Below, in pieces: positions 25,071-34,328 of a DNA stretch of 64,000 nt. The DNA is from DATFVJ01 sp963826515 (GTDB lineage: Bacteria; Actinomycetota; Actinomycetes; Streptosporangiales; Streptosporangiaceae): positions 806,001 through 870,000 of the forward strand of contig CAWGXI010000012.1 of the NCBI GenBank assembly GCA_963826515.1. The letters are read 5' to 3'. How positions within the stretch are numbered: position 1 is the first letter of the stretch; each line of letters starts with the position of its first letter. The notes under the pieces were generated by a model that did no database searches, was not told where the DNA came from, and was given only the letters and a program-made list of their open reading frames with translations. The translations under genes and the position numbers were made by a program.

Positions 25071-27101
25071 ATGCACGATCAATCCGACGCGTCACTTCCG
25101 GCTGCCCGGCCCGACCGGTCGTCGCCACCTTCCCGCCCCGGCCCTCGGCCGCCAGATCGGCGCAGTACCACGTCACACCCAGAAGGTGACCGCAGCCAGA
25201 CCCCAGCAGTCCCACGTCACACCCAGAAAGTGATCGCGGTGAATGCCTTACAACCAGCCCCTCCCTCGTGGACCGAGGCTGCCTCGGCCGTCGCAGACGC
25301 GGTGGAGACACTCACCCGCGTCCCCGCGGCGGACCTGGCGGATGCACAACTCGCTTCCGCGATGGCGCAGATGGCCGTGCAGGCGTCACGCTTGCAGGCG
25401 GTAGCCGTCGACGTAGTGTCCGAGGCTGACACGCGGCGGGTATGGAAAGCGGACGGCGCCTTATCGCTACGCGGCTGGGTCCGCCGCTGCGTTCAGCTTG
25501 CAGACGATGCCACCCGGGTCGTGACGGCCGCAAGGGCCCGGCCCCTCATGCCGAGGATGGCAGCACTCTTCTCCTCGGGGCGCGTGAGCCTCGTGCAGAT
25601 GGGCACAGCCGCACGGCAGGTCCGGAGGCTCCCCGACGTGCCGGCCTGGCCTCGCGCGGGTGACGAAGCCAATGCAGGTCATGACACAGGCCATGACAGT
25701 TGCCAGGACGTGAGCAGCGGGCCTTGCCAAGCAGACACCGGCCAAGCAGACACGAGCCAACCAGATACTGATCAAGCCGTCACCGATGGCTTGACCGCAG
25801 ACTCCGCCCGGTGGGGAGATCTGCGGTCCGCCGCTGATGAGATTCTCGCCGAGCGCGCCGCGACTGCCGATGCCAGGACGCTGGCCGCACTCGGCGAACA
25901 GATCCACGCTGCCGCCGATCCCGGTGACCACCAGGGCGACGTGCTCTCGAAGCGTGACCGGCGGCAGTTGTCTCTCTCGAAGACCTTCGAGGGCATGGGC
26001 GAACTCACAGGCCGTCTCGATCCAGAGGCGGCCGAACGTGCGATCACCGTACTGAACGCGCTTTCCAGGAAGTCCGGTCCTGAGGACGACCGGACCGCCG
26101 CGCAGCTTCGCGCCGACGCATTCGACACGATGTGCAAGGCCTGGCTGGAATCCGGCGCGCTGCCTGCTCCGAAGGACGGTTCGCCGCGCCGCGATCAGGT
26201 GATCGTGATGATCCCATACCGGACCCTCCTCGGCCTGCCAGGCGCGTCCGGCGCGCTGCTTGGCGACGGCACGCCGATTACCGCGGAGACGGCCCGTCGG
26301 CTCGCATGTGATGCCTCCATTCGGCGCGTTATATTGACGCCGGCCTCTTATAACGGCACCTGCCTTTGTGGCCACACGTGTTCCTGGACAGCTAACCCCG
26401 ATCCGGGCGGAGTCGCCGGCCGGGGTGACCCCGGCCCTAATGCGGGCGACCTCGCCGCCAAGGGAGGCGGTCACGCAGCCGCCGGAAATCACCCGGCGTC
26501 CGGCGGCCACACAGCCGCCGGGAACGACCCAATGCCCGGCGGCCAGACAGCCGCCGGAAGCCGCCCGGCGTCCGGTGGCCACACAGCCGCCGGGAACCAC
26601 CCAATGCCCGGCGGCCACGCCGCCGCCGGGAATCACGAGCCGGCCGATCCTTCCGCCTGGGACGGCACCCCCGTGGGGCGCAGCAGCCCCGATCCCACCG
26701 CCAGGCTCGGCGGAGTTCTGAGAGATGCTGTCGCGTCATTGCCGCCGCCGCTCGGCACCCGTTCAGCTGTCCTGGACGCCGGGCGTGCAACGCCGACCTT
26801 CACCGCGCCGATGCGAGATGCATTGCGCGCCGCGTATGGAGGCAAGTGCTCCTCGCCACAATGCGATCAACCCGCGACGGTCAACCACCACATCGTCCAC
26901 TGGGCCGACGGCGGCAGCACAAGCGTGGTCAACGCGGCGCCGATGTGCGATTACCACCACTTCCTCGTGCACGAGGGCGGTTGGCGCCTCAGCAAGAACC
27001 GTCGCGGTGACATCGTGTTCGTGCCTCCGCCACCGAACTGGCCCGGCCCGCGGCGCCATTGGCGCGACGGCCGCGCGATCGCAGGAAGACCATCAACATG
27101 A
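25071..27101 (+). CDS. DUF222-HNH endonuclease domain protein (13E12 type)
   Basis: A 676-residue protein of the family known from the REP13E12 repeats of mycobacteria. A DUF222 domain (SWTEAASAVADAVETLTRVP...DAQLASAMAQMAVQASRLQAVAVDVV) occupies about residues 60-400. The C-terminal HNH nuclease motif is in YGGKCSSPQCDQPATVNHHI, HWADGGST and MCDYHHFLVHEGGW. Between them is a linker of GGHTAAGNHPMP-like repeats (about residues 465-525). Start uncertain: ATG 25071 or GTG 25230, which sits just before the conserved domain. Such genes are multicopy and behave like mobile or selfish elements; the biological role is unresolved. Confidence 0.85.
   Translation: MHDQSDASLPAARPDRSSPPSRPGPRPPDRRSTTSHPEGDRSQTPAVPRHTQKVIAVNALQPAPPSWTEAASAVADAVETLTRVPAADLADAQLASAMAQMAVQASRLQAVAVDVVSEADTRRVWKADGALSLRGWVRRCVQLADDATRVVTAARARPLMPRMAALFSSGRVSLVQMGTAARQVRRLPDVPAWPRAGDEANAGHDTGHDSCQDVSSGPCQADTGQADTSQPDTDQAVTDGLTADSARWGDLRSAADEILAERAATADARTLAALGEQIHAAADPGDHQGDVLSKRDRRQLSLSKTFEGMGELTGRLDPEAAERAITVLNALSRKSGPEDDRTAAQLRADAFDTMCKAWLESGALPAPKDGSPRRDQVIVMIPYRTLLGLPGASGALLGDGTPITAETARRLACDASIRRVILTPASYNGTCLCGHTCSWTANPDPGGVAGRGDPGPNAGDLAAKGGGHAAAGNHPASGGHTAAGNDPMPGGQTAAGSRPASGGHTAAGNHPMPGGHAAAGNHEPADPSAWDGTPVGRSSPDPTARLGGVLRDAVASLPPPLGTRSAVLDAGRATPTFTAPMRDALRAAYGGKCSSPQCDQPATVNHHIVHWADGGSTSVVNAAPMCDYHHFLVHEGGWRLSKNRRGDIVFVPPPPNWPGPRRHWRDGRAIAGRPST
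26455..26640. repeat. In-frame repeats in the HNH gene linker
   Basis: About five imperfect copies of a 36-42 bp unit encoding GGHTAAGNHPMPGG-like sequence, all in frame, between the DUF222 and HNH domains. Confidence 0.8.
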
Positions 27102-27113
27102 AGGTGGCAGGCC

Positions 27114-27458
27114 CTAGCTGTTCTCGTCCTGCGGAGTCTCGACCCCGCGGACGGAGGTGAACTTGTTCAGGCAGTTCTCAAGTCGCGCAAGGTCTGCGTC
27201 ACTCGCCTTGTCGATGCGATACCGCACATTGTTGAGGTAGTCGGACAGCTTCTTGTCAGTTGGTATCGGTTCGGGTATCGCCGCGGGAACATGAGAGCAT
27301 GCGGCACGCACGGACATCCGGACGGCTTGCGGCGTGCCCTGCTGGAACTTCACGATCGCTTCGCGCTGGCCGAACGCCTTGTCGAAGCCGGCGCAGCCAG
27401 TGATCAAAGCACCAGCCAGTACGACTGGCAGCCCATAGGCCGCCGCGCGGCGTACCAC
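27114..27458 (-). CDS. Small lipoprotein of unknown function
   Basis: A 114-residue protein starting at GTG 27458 (VVRRAAAYGLPVVLAGALITGC) with a signal peptide and lipobox LITGC. The mature part has two further Cys residues (RAACSHV and LENCLN) and is mostly helical: KKLSDYLNNVRYRIDKASDADLARLENCLNKF. No family recognised. It converges on the HNH gene with a 12-bp gap. A longer frame reaches 27650, but its extra N-terminus is Arg-rich and would mask the signal peptide. Confidence 0.62.
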   Translation of the reverse strand: MVRRAAAYGLPVVLAGALITGCAGFDKAFGQREAIVKFQQGTPQAVRMSVRAACSHVPAAIPEPIPTDKKLSDYLNNVRYRIDKASDADLARLENCLNKFTSVRGVETPQDENS

Positions 27459-27703
27459 ATGGGTCCGGACGGCCCGCCGGCTAACCACGCGGCACCGGGC
27501 GGCCTGGCGGGACCGAGCCCGCCGGGGCACGATCCGCTGGGCGACCACCCAGTGGAACAGGAGACGCTGCACGCTCGGCACGCCAGCAAGCCTACGCGGC
27601 GGAATCCGCGCTCCTTCCCGGGCCGGCGCACCGTATGCGACCCAGTTCACGCCCCCACTCCGGCGCCGCTACGAGCGCTACGGCGGCTCAGCTAGTACGG
27701 CCC

Positions 27704-27900
<197 letters not shown>

Positions 27901-27978
27901 GGAAATCAAAGCAGCGCCGCGCGCGGCCTGCGATAGGCAGGTGCGTCGGCCGGGCGGTGTTTCAGGCAGGATGGCCGC

Positions 27979-28539
27979 ATGGATCTGGGCTTGCGCAACA
28001 TGGTCTACCTCGTAACTGGCGGCAGCCGCGGCCTTGGGTTCGCTGCGGCGCAGCAACTCGTGGCAGACGGCGCGCACGTGGTGCTTCGCCAGCCTCCTGG
28101 GGCAGGTTACGCACTTCACCTCGCGGGCTGAGCGCACGCCACAAGGCCTCAGCCTCGGCAGCCGCGGCGCGTCTCACGCAGCAAGCGCCTGGCGGTCATG
28201 GCGGCGCAGCGGCAAGCGCCACCGGGTTGCCGCGGACAACGCCGATCCCACTACGCCCGGCCGGCTGGTCGCCGCGGCTAAGGACGGGTTCGGGCGCGTG
28301 GACGGCGCGCTGATGGGCTGCTGCCTGCCAGGATCGCCACTGAGAGGGTGCGCGAGCTCGATTCACTCGGCGGCGATCCCGACCAGGCACAAGCGCGCCA
28401 GTCTGAGCGCATCCCGCTGCGCAGGTACGGCGAGCCGGAGGAGTTCGGGCGGGCGGCCGCGTTCCTGCTCTCCCCTGCCGCGTCCTACATCACCGGCGCG
28501 ATGATCCCGGTAGATGGCGGCGCAATCCGCTCGATCTGA
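27979..28539 (+). pseudogene. Short-chain dehydrogenase, multiply frameshifted
   Basis: Three SDR pieces in order but in different frames. 27979 onwards: MDLGLRNMVYLVTGGSRGLG with the cofactor motif, stopping at a TGA after 50 residues. About 28215-28320: VAADNADPTTPGRLVAAAKD-type middle. 28348-28539: LRRYGEPEEFGRAAAFLLSPAASYITG plus the SDR C-terminus MIPVDGG. The catalytic Ser-Tyr-Lys region is deleted, so the gene is dead. Confidence 0.8.
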
Positions 28540-28650
28540 GCGTGAAACCATGACGGGACGGGGACCTGCCAGTAGCACACGCACCGCGCAGAGGGTCGCG
28601 CCTGGCGGCAGCCGTTACGGATCTTAAGTGGCTTAGCCGTTAGGCGGCCA

Positions 28651-30585
28651 TCACGACGCTGCCGCGGAAGGGACCACGGCGGTGGGCTGCGCGCCGGTTT
28701 CCCCCGCCTGCTCGGCCTGGCGGGCGAACTGGGTGCGGTACAGCTCGGAGTAGAGGCCGCCGGCCGCCAGCAGTTCGGAGTGGCGGCCACGCTCGCGCAC
28801 CTGACCGCCATCGATGACGAGAATCTGGTCGGCCTCCCTGATGGTGGACAGCCGGTGCGCGATCACCAGCGAAGTCCTGCCGGTGAGCGCGGTCGCGAGG
28901 GCACGCTGCACCGCAGCCTCTGACTCCGAGTCAAGGTGCGCGGTCGCCTCGTCGAGCACCACTATGGCGGGCGCCTTGAGCAGCAGCCTGGCGATCGCGA
29001 GCCGCTGCTTTTCGCCGCCTGACAACCGGTAGCCGCGGTCCCCCACGACGGTGTCAAGACCGTCGGGCAGAGACTCGATCAGGGTCCAGATCTGCGCGGC
29101 ACGGCACGCCTCGATAAGGTCAGTCTCGGTCGCGTCCGGCCGCGCGTACCCCAGGTTCGCCCGGATCGTCTCGTGGAACATGTGCGCGTCCTGCGTCACC
29201 ACCCCGACGACGTCGCGCAGCGAGTCCAGCGTGACGTCGCGGATATCGTGCCCGTCGATCAGCACGGCTCCAGAAGTGACGTCGTACAGCCGCGACACCA
29301 GGTGCGTGATCGTGGTCTTTCCTGCGCCCGACGGCCCGACGAGCGCGGTGAGCTTTCCCGGCTCGGCGCGGAAGGACAAGTCGTGCAGTACCTCCTGAGG
29401 TACCCGGCCGCGTTCGGCGGACTTGATCGCGATCGATTCGAGCGACGCGAGCGACACCTCGTCGGCAGCCGGATAACGGAAGGAAACGTGTTCGAAGTCA
29501 ATCACTGGAGCCTCCCCGGGCCGCAGCGCCGTCGCGCCCGGCCGGTCCCCCACCATCGGCTTCAGGTCAAGCACCTCGAACACGCGGTCGAAGCTGACGA
29601 GCGCGGTCATCACGTCCACCTGCACGTTGGATAGCGCGGTCAGCGGCCCGTACAGGCGGGTCAGCAGCGCGGTCAGCGCGACGAGCGTGCCAAGCTGCAG
29701 CACCCCTTTGACGACGAGGCTGCCGCCGAGGCCGTAAACGACCGCGGTGGCGAGCGAAGCGACCAGGACAAGCGCGGTGAAGAAGACCCGGCCGTACATC
29801 GCGGTCACCACGCCGATGTCGCGGACCCTGCCCGACTTGTTGCTGAATCCTTCCGCCTCTTCATTCGGCCGGCCGTAAAGCTTGGTGAGCATCGCGCCAG
29901 CCACATTGAAGCGCTCGGTCATTGTCGAGCCGAGTTCGGCGTCGAGTTGCATCTGTTCGCGGGTGAAGCGCTGCATCCGCCTGCCGATGCGTCTCGCCGG
30001 CAGGATGAACACCGGCAGCAGGACTAGCGCGACGACGGTCACCTGCCAGGACAGGTAGAACATCGTGGCCAGCACGAGCGCGAGGCTGATGATGTTGGAA
30101 ACGACCGACGCGAGCGTGCTCGTCAGCGCCTGCTGCGCGCCAATTACGTCGCTGTTAAGGCGGCTCACCAGCGAGCCGGTCTGGGTCCTGGTGAAGAATG
30201 CGATTGGCTGCCGCTGGACGTGCTGGAATACCTCGTTGCGCAGGTCGTAGATGAGGCCTTCGCCGATCCTCGCCGAATACCAGCGCTGGGCGAGGCCGAG
30301 CGCGGCGTCTGCGAGCGCGAGTACGGCTACGGCCGCCGCGAGGGCGATCACGAGCCCGGTATTCTTGGGCAGGATTCCCTCGTCGATGATCGCCCTGAAC
30401 AGCAGCGGGTTCGCTACCACGATCGCCGCATCAACGCTGGTGACAACGAGAAATAGTGCTAGCGCCACTCGATATGGGCGCGCGTAAGAAGCAATGCGGC
30501 GGACCGTGCCGGGCTTGAGTTTCTGGTGAGTAACAGAGCGGTCGCGGGTAAACGACCGCATCGTCCTAAAGGCCCTTGGGTCCAT
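28651..30585 (-). CDS. ABC exporter, fused membrane and ATPase domains
   Basis: A 644-residue half-size exporter of the MsbA/LmrA type. Residues about 35-320 contain six membrane helices (VALALFLVVTSVDAAIVVANPLL and so on). Residues about 360-620 are the ATPase: Walker A GPSGAGKTT, signature LSGGEKQRLAIARL, Walker B AIVVLDEATAHLD, switch HRLSTI. A 28-residue insertion (DEVSLASLESIAIKSAERG) lies between the first ATPase strand and the P-loop and recurs in related actinobacterial exporters. It likely works as a homodimer exporting lipids or drugs. Single-gene unit; the preceding 110 bp after the SDR remnant holds nothing clear. Confidence 0.93.
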   Translation of the reverse strand: MDPRAFRTMRSFTRDRSVTHQKLKPGTVRRIASYARPYRVALALFLVVTSVDAAIVVANPLLFRAIIDEGILPKNTGLVIALAAAVAVLALADAALGLAQRWYSARIGEGLIYDLRNEVFQHVQRQPIAFFTRTQTGSLVSRLNSDVIGAQQALTSTLASVVSNIISLALVLATMFYLSWQVTVVALVLLPVFILPARRIGRRMQRFTREQMQLDAELGSTMTERFNVAGAMLTKLYGRPNEEAEGFSNKSGRVRDIGVVTAMYGRVFFTALVLVASLATAVVYGLGGSLVVKGVLQLGTLVALTALLTRLYGPLTALSNVQVDVMTALVSFDRVFEVLDLKPMVGDRPGATALRPGEAPVIDFEHVSFRYPAADEVSLASLESIAIKSAERGRVPQEVLHDLSFRAEPGKLTALVGPSGAGKTTITHLVSRLYDVTSGAVLIDGHDIRDVTLDSLRDVVGVVTQDAHMFHETIRANLGYARPDATETDLIEACRAAQIWTLIESLPDGLDTVVGDRGYRLSGGEKQRLAIARLLLKAPAIVVLDEATAHLDSESEAAVQRALATALTGRTSLVIAHRLSTIREADQILVIDGGQVRERGRHSELLAAGGLYSELYRTQFARQAEQAGETGAQPTAVVPSAAAS

Positions 30586-30744
30586 GACGGCGGAACCTTC
30601 CTCGCACCACGGTTCTTCCCCGCGCGCGGTCAGCTTGTGGCGAACGGGTTCGCCGGGCAGGGGGCTCCGGGCCCTAGCCGTACCCCGGGGCCGACGCGGC
30701 GAACGGGGGTGCCAGCAGGGGTTGCGCTGGTGACCAGGCCGGTT

Positions 30745-31527
30745 CTACCCGCTGGAGCGACTGCGCTGTAGCTCCGCCTGTGCGCGGCGCTCGGCGGCGG
30801 CCTGCTGCGCGAGCGTGTGAGCGGGCGCCTGCTGCAGAAGCGCCTTCGTCGCCCGCGCGGTCGCTGCGTCCACCGCGAGCAGCGCCGCGACCAGGTCTGA
30901 GACGGCAGCGTCGAGTTCGGCGACAGGCAAGACGATCTCAGCGAGCCCCAGCTCACGCGCTTCCTCAGCGGCCACCGTGCGGGTAGTCAGGCACAGCTCC
31001 AAGGCCCTTGGCAGCCCGACGAGTTCCACCAGCGGCTTGGTGCCCGTCAGATCTGGCACCAAGATCAACATCGCCTCCTTCATGCTGAGCTTCGCGTCGT
31101 CGGCCAGCACGCGGATGTCGCAACTGAGGGCTAGCTGGAAGCCGCCCCCGATGGCGTGCCCTTGCACCGCCGCGATCGTGACGAAGTCCGGCCGGCGCAG
31201 CCAGGTGAACCCCTCCTGAACCGAGGCGATCCACTCCTCGAATCCCGGCCCTGTGAAGTCGGGAAGCGGATCCTCGCCGGCCACCCCTTCCGGGGTGAGC
31301 AGCCGCGTGTCAATACCCGCACAGAAGGACGGCCCCTCGCCACGGACGATCACCACACGGACGCTCGGTGGCAGCGACGCGCCGATGCTGGCGAGCCCCC
31401 ACCACATCGAGGGAGTCATCGCGTTGCGGCGCTGCGGCCGGTTCAGCGTCACGGTGGCGACCGCACCGGATTCGTCTATGTCGAGCCGCAGGCCCGCTCG
31501 CTCTAGGTCTGGTGTGCTCGGTGTCAT
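30745..31527 (-). CDS. Enoyl-CoA hydratase/isomerase family protein
   Basis: A 260-residue crotonase-superfamily protein. VVIVRGEGPSFCAGIDTR forms the first half of the oxyanion hole (CAG), and VQGHAIGGGFQLALSCDIRV the second (AIGGGF). At the usual catalytic acid positions it reads LILVPDLTGTKPLV, so the typical Glu pair of a classic hydratase is not both present; the reaction could be an isomerase or other crotonase chemistry. The start is taken at ATG 31527 (MTPSTPDLERAG). A broken close paralogue lies about 5 kb downstream, at 36225-36741. Confidence 0.92.
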   Translation of the reverse strand: MTPSTPDLERAGLRLDIDESGAVATVTLNRPQRRNAMTPSMWWGLASIGASLPPSVRVVIVRGEGPSFCAGIDTRLLTPEGVAGEDPLPDFTGPGFEEWIASVQEGFTWLRRPDFVTIAAVQGHAIGGGFQLALSCDIRVLADDAKLSMKEAMLILVPDLTGTKPLVELVGLPRALELCLTTRTVAAEEARELGLAEIVLPVAELDAAVSDLVAALLAVDAATARATKALLQQAPAHTLAQQAAAERRAQAELQRSRSSG

Positions 31528-31614
31528 AGCAACATCCTCGCGCATCGAGCTACCACGCGACCACAACGGCGTTAGCACAGCGCCATGCTGGAGACAACAA
31601 GATCGACCTTTCAA

Positions 31615-32079
31615 GGATGGTGAACTCTCGGCCTGCTGGTATCAGTTCTGGGTGTCACCGCGGTGTCACCGCTCGCGGGATGCACTTGCGCTTGGATGCG
31701 CCGCCACTGGCGGCGCGCCATGAACGGGGTCACCAAGGTGTGATGTACACGAGGAAGCTGAAAGGGGTGAAGCTGCGCAGCAATGCTGCGGCGATGGCGA
31801 ATCCAATGAGTCCTGCAAATACCGCGTGTGCCCAATAAAGGAGCAGGTATTGCCAGAAAGGCCGTCGGTTCATCCACGCCCACCGCATCTGGTCCCGCCA
31901 GCTCTACGCTCAGAAATGTGAAGCGGTGTATCAGCACGTCTTCGACAGCTACTGGGACGACGGGCACTCGGTGTACGACCAGGCCGCGTGAGCCGCCCCC
32001 GAAAGCAGGCGGGACAGTTGAATTCGGCCCAGATCGGGGGCCTCGGCCTTAACGGGATACGCCTGTCAGACTGCTACCT
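31615..32079. other. Unassigned segment with two competing remnants
   Basis: No confident gene. On the plus strand an open frame without a start codon (31839-31991) reads RRFIHAHRIWSRQLYAQKCE and then AVYQHVFDSYWDDGHSVYDQ, with GC-rich third positions; it looks like the C-terminal end of a lost gene. On the minus strand, overlapping it, 31730-31888 encodes a 52-residue peptide with one clear membrane helix (YLLLYWAHAVFAGLIGFAIA). Both cannot easily be real; I could not assign either. Confidence 0.35.
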
Positions 32080-32256
32080 GTGATGCGGAAGGTGCTCGGC
32101 CTGTGGCCGGTCGTCGTGATCGTCCTCACGTGCGGCCTCTTGTTATTGATGTGGCGATCCTCGCACCGGAACGATCTGGAGAAGTTCGGGTCGACGGCCG
32201 CAGCGATCGTCGCGGTCTCGCTCACTCCGATCATCAATGCCAGAGGCATAGGAAGC
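32080..32256 (+). pseudogene. N-terminal fragment of a membrane protein
   Basis: The frame from 32080 starts MMRKVLGLWPVVVIVLTCGL, a convincing membrane helix, then RNDLEKFGSTAAAIVAVSLT, a possible second helix. The protein-like sequence ends where the antisense IS110 remnant begins (about 32256), so the gene appears truncated by insertion or rearrangement. Confidence 0.4.
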
Positions 32257-32590
32257 GGGCCCCTGCCGGGACAGGTGGCCGGCCGATCGTTTGGTGTCAG
32301 AGGAGTCGACGGTGATGTCCAGCCCGGTGTGGCGGACCGCGTTGTCGGAGTTGGGGAACCGGCGCAAGTCGCCGAGCTCGGCCCAGATTGCCACCGAGGT
32401 GACCGCCCCGACGCCGAACTGGGTGGAGCGCAGCGCCCGGCAGCCGGGCTGGCGTGACAGCAGGTTCAGCTGGCAGCGCAGCGGGTCCAGCTCGGCGGTC
32501 AGCCGGTCGATCTGGCGCAGCCCGGTCTGGACTGCCTGCCGCCCGGCTGCAGACAGCTCCACCTCGGCGACCGCCGCGCGCCCGCCCGGC
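32257..32590 (-). mobile_element. IS110-family transposase fragment (C-terminal domain)
   Basis: The minus-strand frame contains LRQIDRLTAELDPLRCQLNL, GVGAVTSVAIWAELGDLRRF and AVRHTGLDITVDSSDTKRSA, the Transposase_20 part of an IS110 transposase including the serine-containing motif (VDSSD). The N-terminal DEDD domain and the last residues are missing. It differs from the complete IS110 at 37 kb, so it derives from another element. Confidence 0.78.
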
Positions 32591-32597
32591 GTCGCCA

Positions 32598-32874
32598 TGC
32601 TGACGTGGCGGCCCACATCTTCGAACCATTCTTCACGACCAAACCGGTAGGCCAAGGCACCGGTCTCGGGCTGGCCACCGTGCACGGCATCGTCACGGGC
32701 GCCGGTGGCAGCGTAAGCGTTTTCTCCGAAGAAGGCACCGGCACCACCTTCCGCCTTTTGTTCCCCGCCACCGCGACGGCCGCCCCGGCCCGCCCGGCTG
32801 GCATAGGAATAGGAACAAGCACCGCGGCGAGAAGGCTGCGCACCCCAAATGCACCGAACGATCTTGACGCTTAG
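32598..32874 (+). pseudogene. Histidine-kinase ATPase-domain fragment
   Basis: Reads DVAAHIFEPFFTTKPVGQGT, then GLGLATVHGIVTGAGGSVSV and EGTGTTFRLLFP: the F and G2 boxes of a HATPase_c domain, as at the end of a sensor kinase. The sensor, phosphoacceptor and N-box regions are missing; upstream is the antisense IS110 fragment. A broken gene end, not functional alone. Confidence 0.82.
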
Positions 32875-32900
32875 GTGTCAAAGGGTCCGCGGATCTGCCC

Positions 32901-33041
32901 CCGTCCTCCTCATAGGCGCCGAGATTTGCCGAGGAAGATCACTGTCATGGGTGGCGCTTGCGCCATCGCGGCAGCGACGCCGAAGGCGCCCTTGACTGTG
33001 ATCTTTGCTCGGCGACAGGATGGCTGGCGCGAGGAGGACGG
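32901..33041. mobile_element. MITE-like palindromic element, copy 1
   Basis: A 141-bp element with perfect 10-bp ends CCGTCCTCCT (32901-32910) and AGGAGGACGG (33032-33041) and an imperfect inverted repeat that extends inwards about 45 bp (GGAAGATCAC versus GTGATCTT). It lacks a plausible gene. A second copy is at 34329-34478. Similarity continues about 35 bp to the left (TTGACGCTTA followed by GTCAA). Confidence 0.7.
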
Positions 33042-33378
33042 CCGCCCGTTCCTGCGAGCGTGGTCACCTGGCGCGTTGTGGGCCGGTACCGCCTGTGACC
33101 GGTGCGGGGAAGCGATGCGCGGCAGCCGCCGCGACGCGGGCTTGCGCCCGAAGGAGCGGCGACGATGCCGCCCAGCAGCGGCGGGACCCCGCTGCCTCAG
33201 CCGCTCGCGACGGATGCCGACACCGCTTCATCCTGCCTGGTGACCTAGCGCCGCGCCCCGGAGTGGCGGACCTGGCCGTCCGGCCTGGCGCGCCAAAGGC
33301 GCGCCCTTGAAGCCGTAGAGAAAGTTGTCACAAGGGGCTAGCCACAGGCTAGCCAGAGGCTTGTCCGCTACAGGCTAG
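33042..33378. other. No gene recognised
   Basis: GC-rich sequence without a credible reading frame. It contains three CTAGCC-centred repeats (CAGGCTAGCC, about 33340-33380) and a short motif, GCGCCCTTGAAGCCGTAG (33301-33318), that recurs near 38.76 kb. Confidence 0.4.
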
Positions 33379-33446
33379 CCAAGGGCACCAAGGACGGCGC
33401 TGCTCTTCACGGGGCTAATGCGTTGCGCGTCCTTGGGTGCCCTTGG
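33379..33446. terminator. Hairpin downstream of the SCO5389-family gene
   Basis: An 18-bp arm at 33379-33396 (CCAAGGGCACCAAGGACG) matches the inverse of 33428-33446 with one extra base. It lies 12 bp after the gene's stop. Confidence 0.75.
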
Positions 33447-33457
33447 GTGTCAGGTCC

Positions 33458-33847
33458 TTAGCAGTTCACCAGTTGTGGTGACTGGTTCATGAGCTGAGCA
33501 GGGGCCGAGACGAATGTCTCGTAGAGATTGTCACTAGCTTGTGGGGTGAACACGGCGGCCCGATGGCAGTTCTGGAAGGCGACGCGGACGTTGAAGTGGT
33601 GTTCGATCGCGCGCCGCATGGCATCGCTGGCCATCATGCGAAGGAGTTGACCGCGAGCTTCTTCATCGGGTGGTGCGGTCTGGTTGTCAGCGAAGGACGA
33701 TCCTGCCGCGGCTGTTCTAGCCGTCAGGTCGTTGATGACAGACCAGGCGTAGGGCAGGGACGTCTTCAGGCAGGCGATGAGGTCGGCATCGGTGGCTTCA
33801 CCTCGCTGTGCTCGTTGCAGGACAGTGGCAGGCACGTTGAGTGACAT
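33458..33847 (-). CDS. SCO5389-family protein
   Basis: A 129-residue protein (MSLNVPATVLQRAQRGEATD...LIACLKTSLPYAWSVI...FADNQTAPPDEEARGQLLRM...AFQNCHRAAVF...MNQSPQLVNC) matching an actinobacterial family of unknown function typified by SCO5389. AAAGGAG 6 nt before the ATG at 33847 fixes the start; the frame is open further upstream but would run through the operator. Conserved Cys residues (IACLK, QNCHR, the terminal NC) could bind a metal. The near-perfect palindrome in its promoter, with a Zur-like core, suggests zinc regulation (inference). It is an intact gene within a decayed zone. Confidence 0.87.
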   Translation of the reverse strand: MSLNVPATVLQRAQRGEATDADLIACLKTSLPYAWSVINDLTARTAAAGSSFADNQTAPPDEEARGQLLRMMASDAMRRAIEHHFNVRVAFQNCHRAAVFTPQASDNLYETFVSAPAQLMNQSPQLVNC

Positions 33848-33861
33848 GTTGCTCCTTTCAA

Positions 33862-33922
33862 GTGTCAGTGCTGGACACGAATGAAAATAGTTATCGTTTT
33901 CATTCGCGTCCAGCACTGACAC
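33862..33922. promoter_or_regulatory. 26-bp palindrome with Zur/Fur-like core
   Basis: Left arm 33862-33887 and right arm 33897-33922 are inverted copies with one mismatch, separated by TAGTTATCG. The AT-rich centre (33882-33902) begins TGAAAATAG and ends CGTTTTCA, close to actinobacterial Zur boxes (TGAAAAT...ATTTTCA). It lies 35-55 bp before the SCO5389-family ATG, where a repressor would block transcription. The outer part of each arm (GTGTCAGTGCTGGAC) is GC-rich and not explained by a Zur site. Confidence 0.65.
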
Positions 33923-34328
33923 GCCGTGAACGCCAGTCGTCGGCTAGTGCGGCAGAGGGGTTCGATCGCTTCGCCCGGCAGGATCTCTGGTCGCGCAGTA
34001 CGTCAGCGATGGGCCCTGTTCAGCCCTCAGACCCGAATCAACGAGTAGAACGGCGGCGGTTATCCACAGCCGGGTAGTTGATCTTGGAATGGCCGGCCCC
34101 TGCCTGCGGGCATGATGATGGCCCGGGTGTCGCGCCGGGCTCGCGGGTTCGGGGGTCTTTCTGCGGGTGCGGGCCGTGGCGGGCCGGGCCTGGGGACGGT
34201 GTGCCGGTGGCGGCTGCGGGTGGTGCTGGCCTGCGGCCGGCTAGCCGATGAGGCGACGAATTTACCTTCATTCCTAATTATGCCGCGAACGGTGTTGACG
34301 CTTAAGGGGTCAAGGCTCGACTTTCGTC
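33923..34328. other. No gene recognised
   Basis: Intergenic DNA between the palindrome and MITE copy 2. A plus-strand frame at 34112-34420 is Arg/Gly-rich, runs into the MITE and has no family resemblance. Confidence 0.4.

Noticed and set aside
33841..34077. Plus-strand gene starting within the palindrome
   Set aside because: Its first 20 codons translate the palindrome arms and the rest shows no family resemblance.
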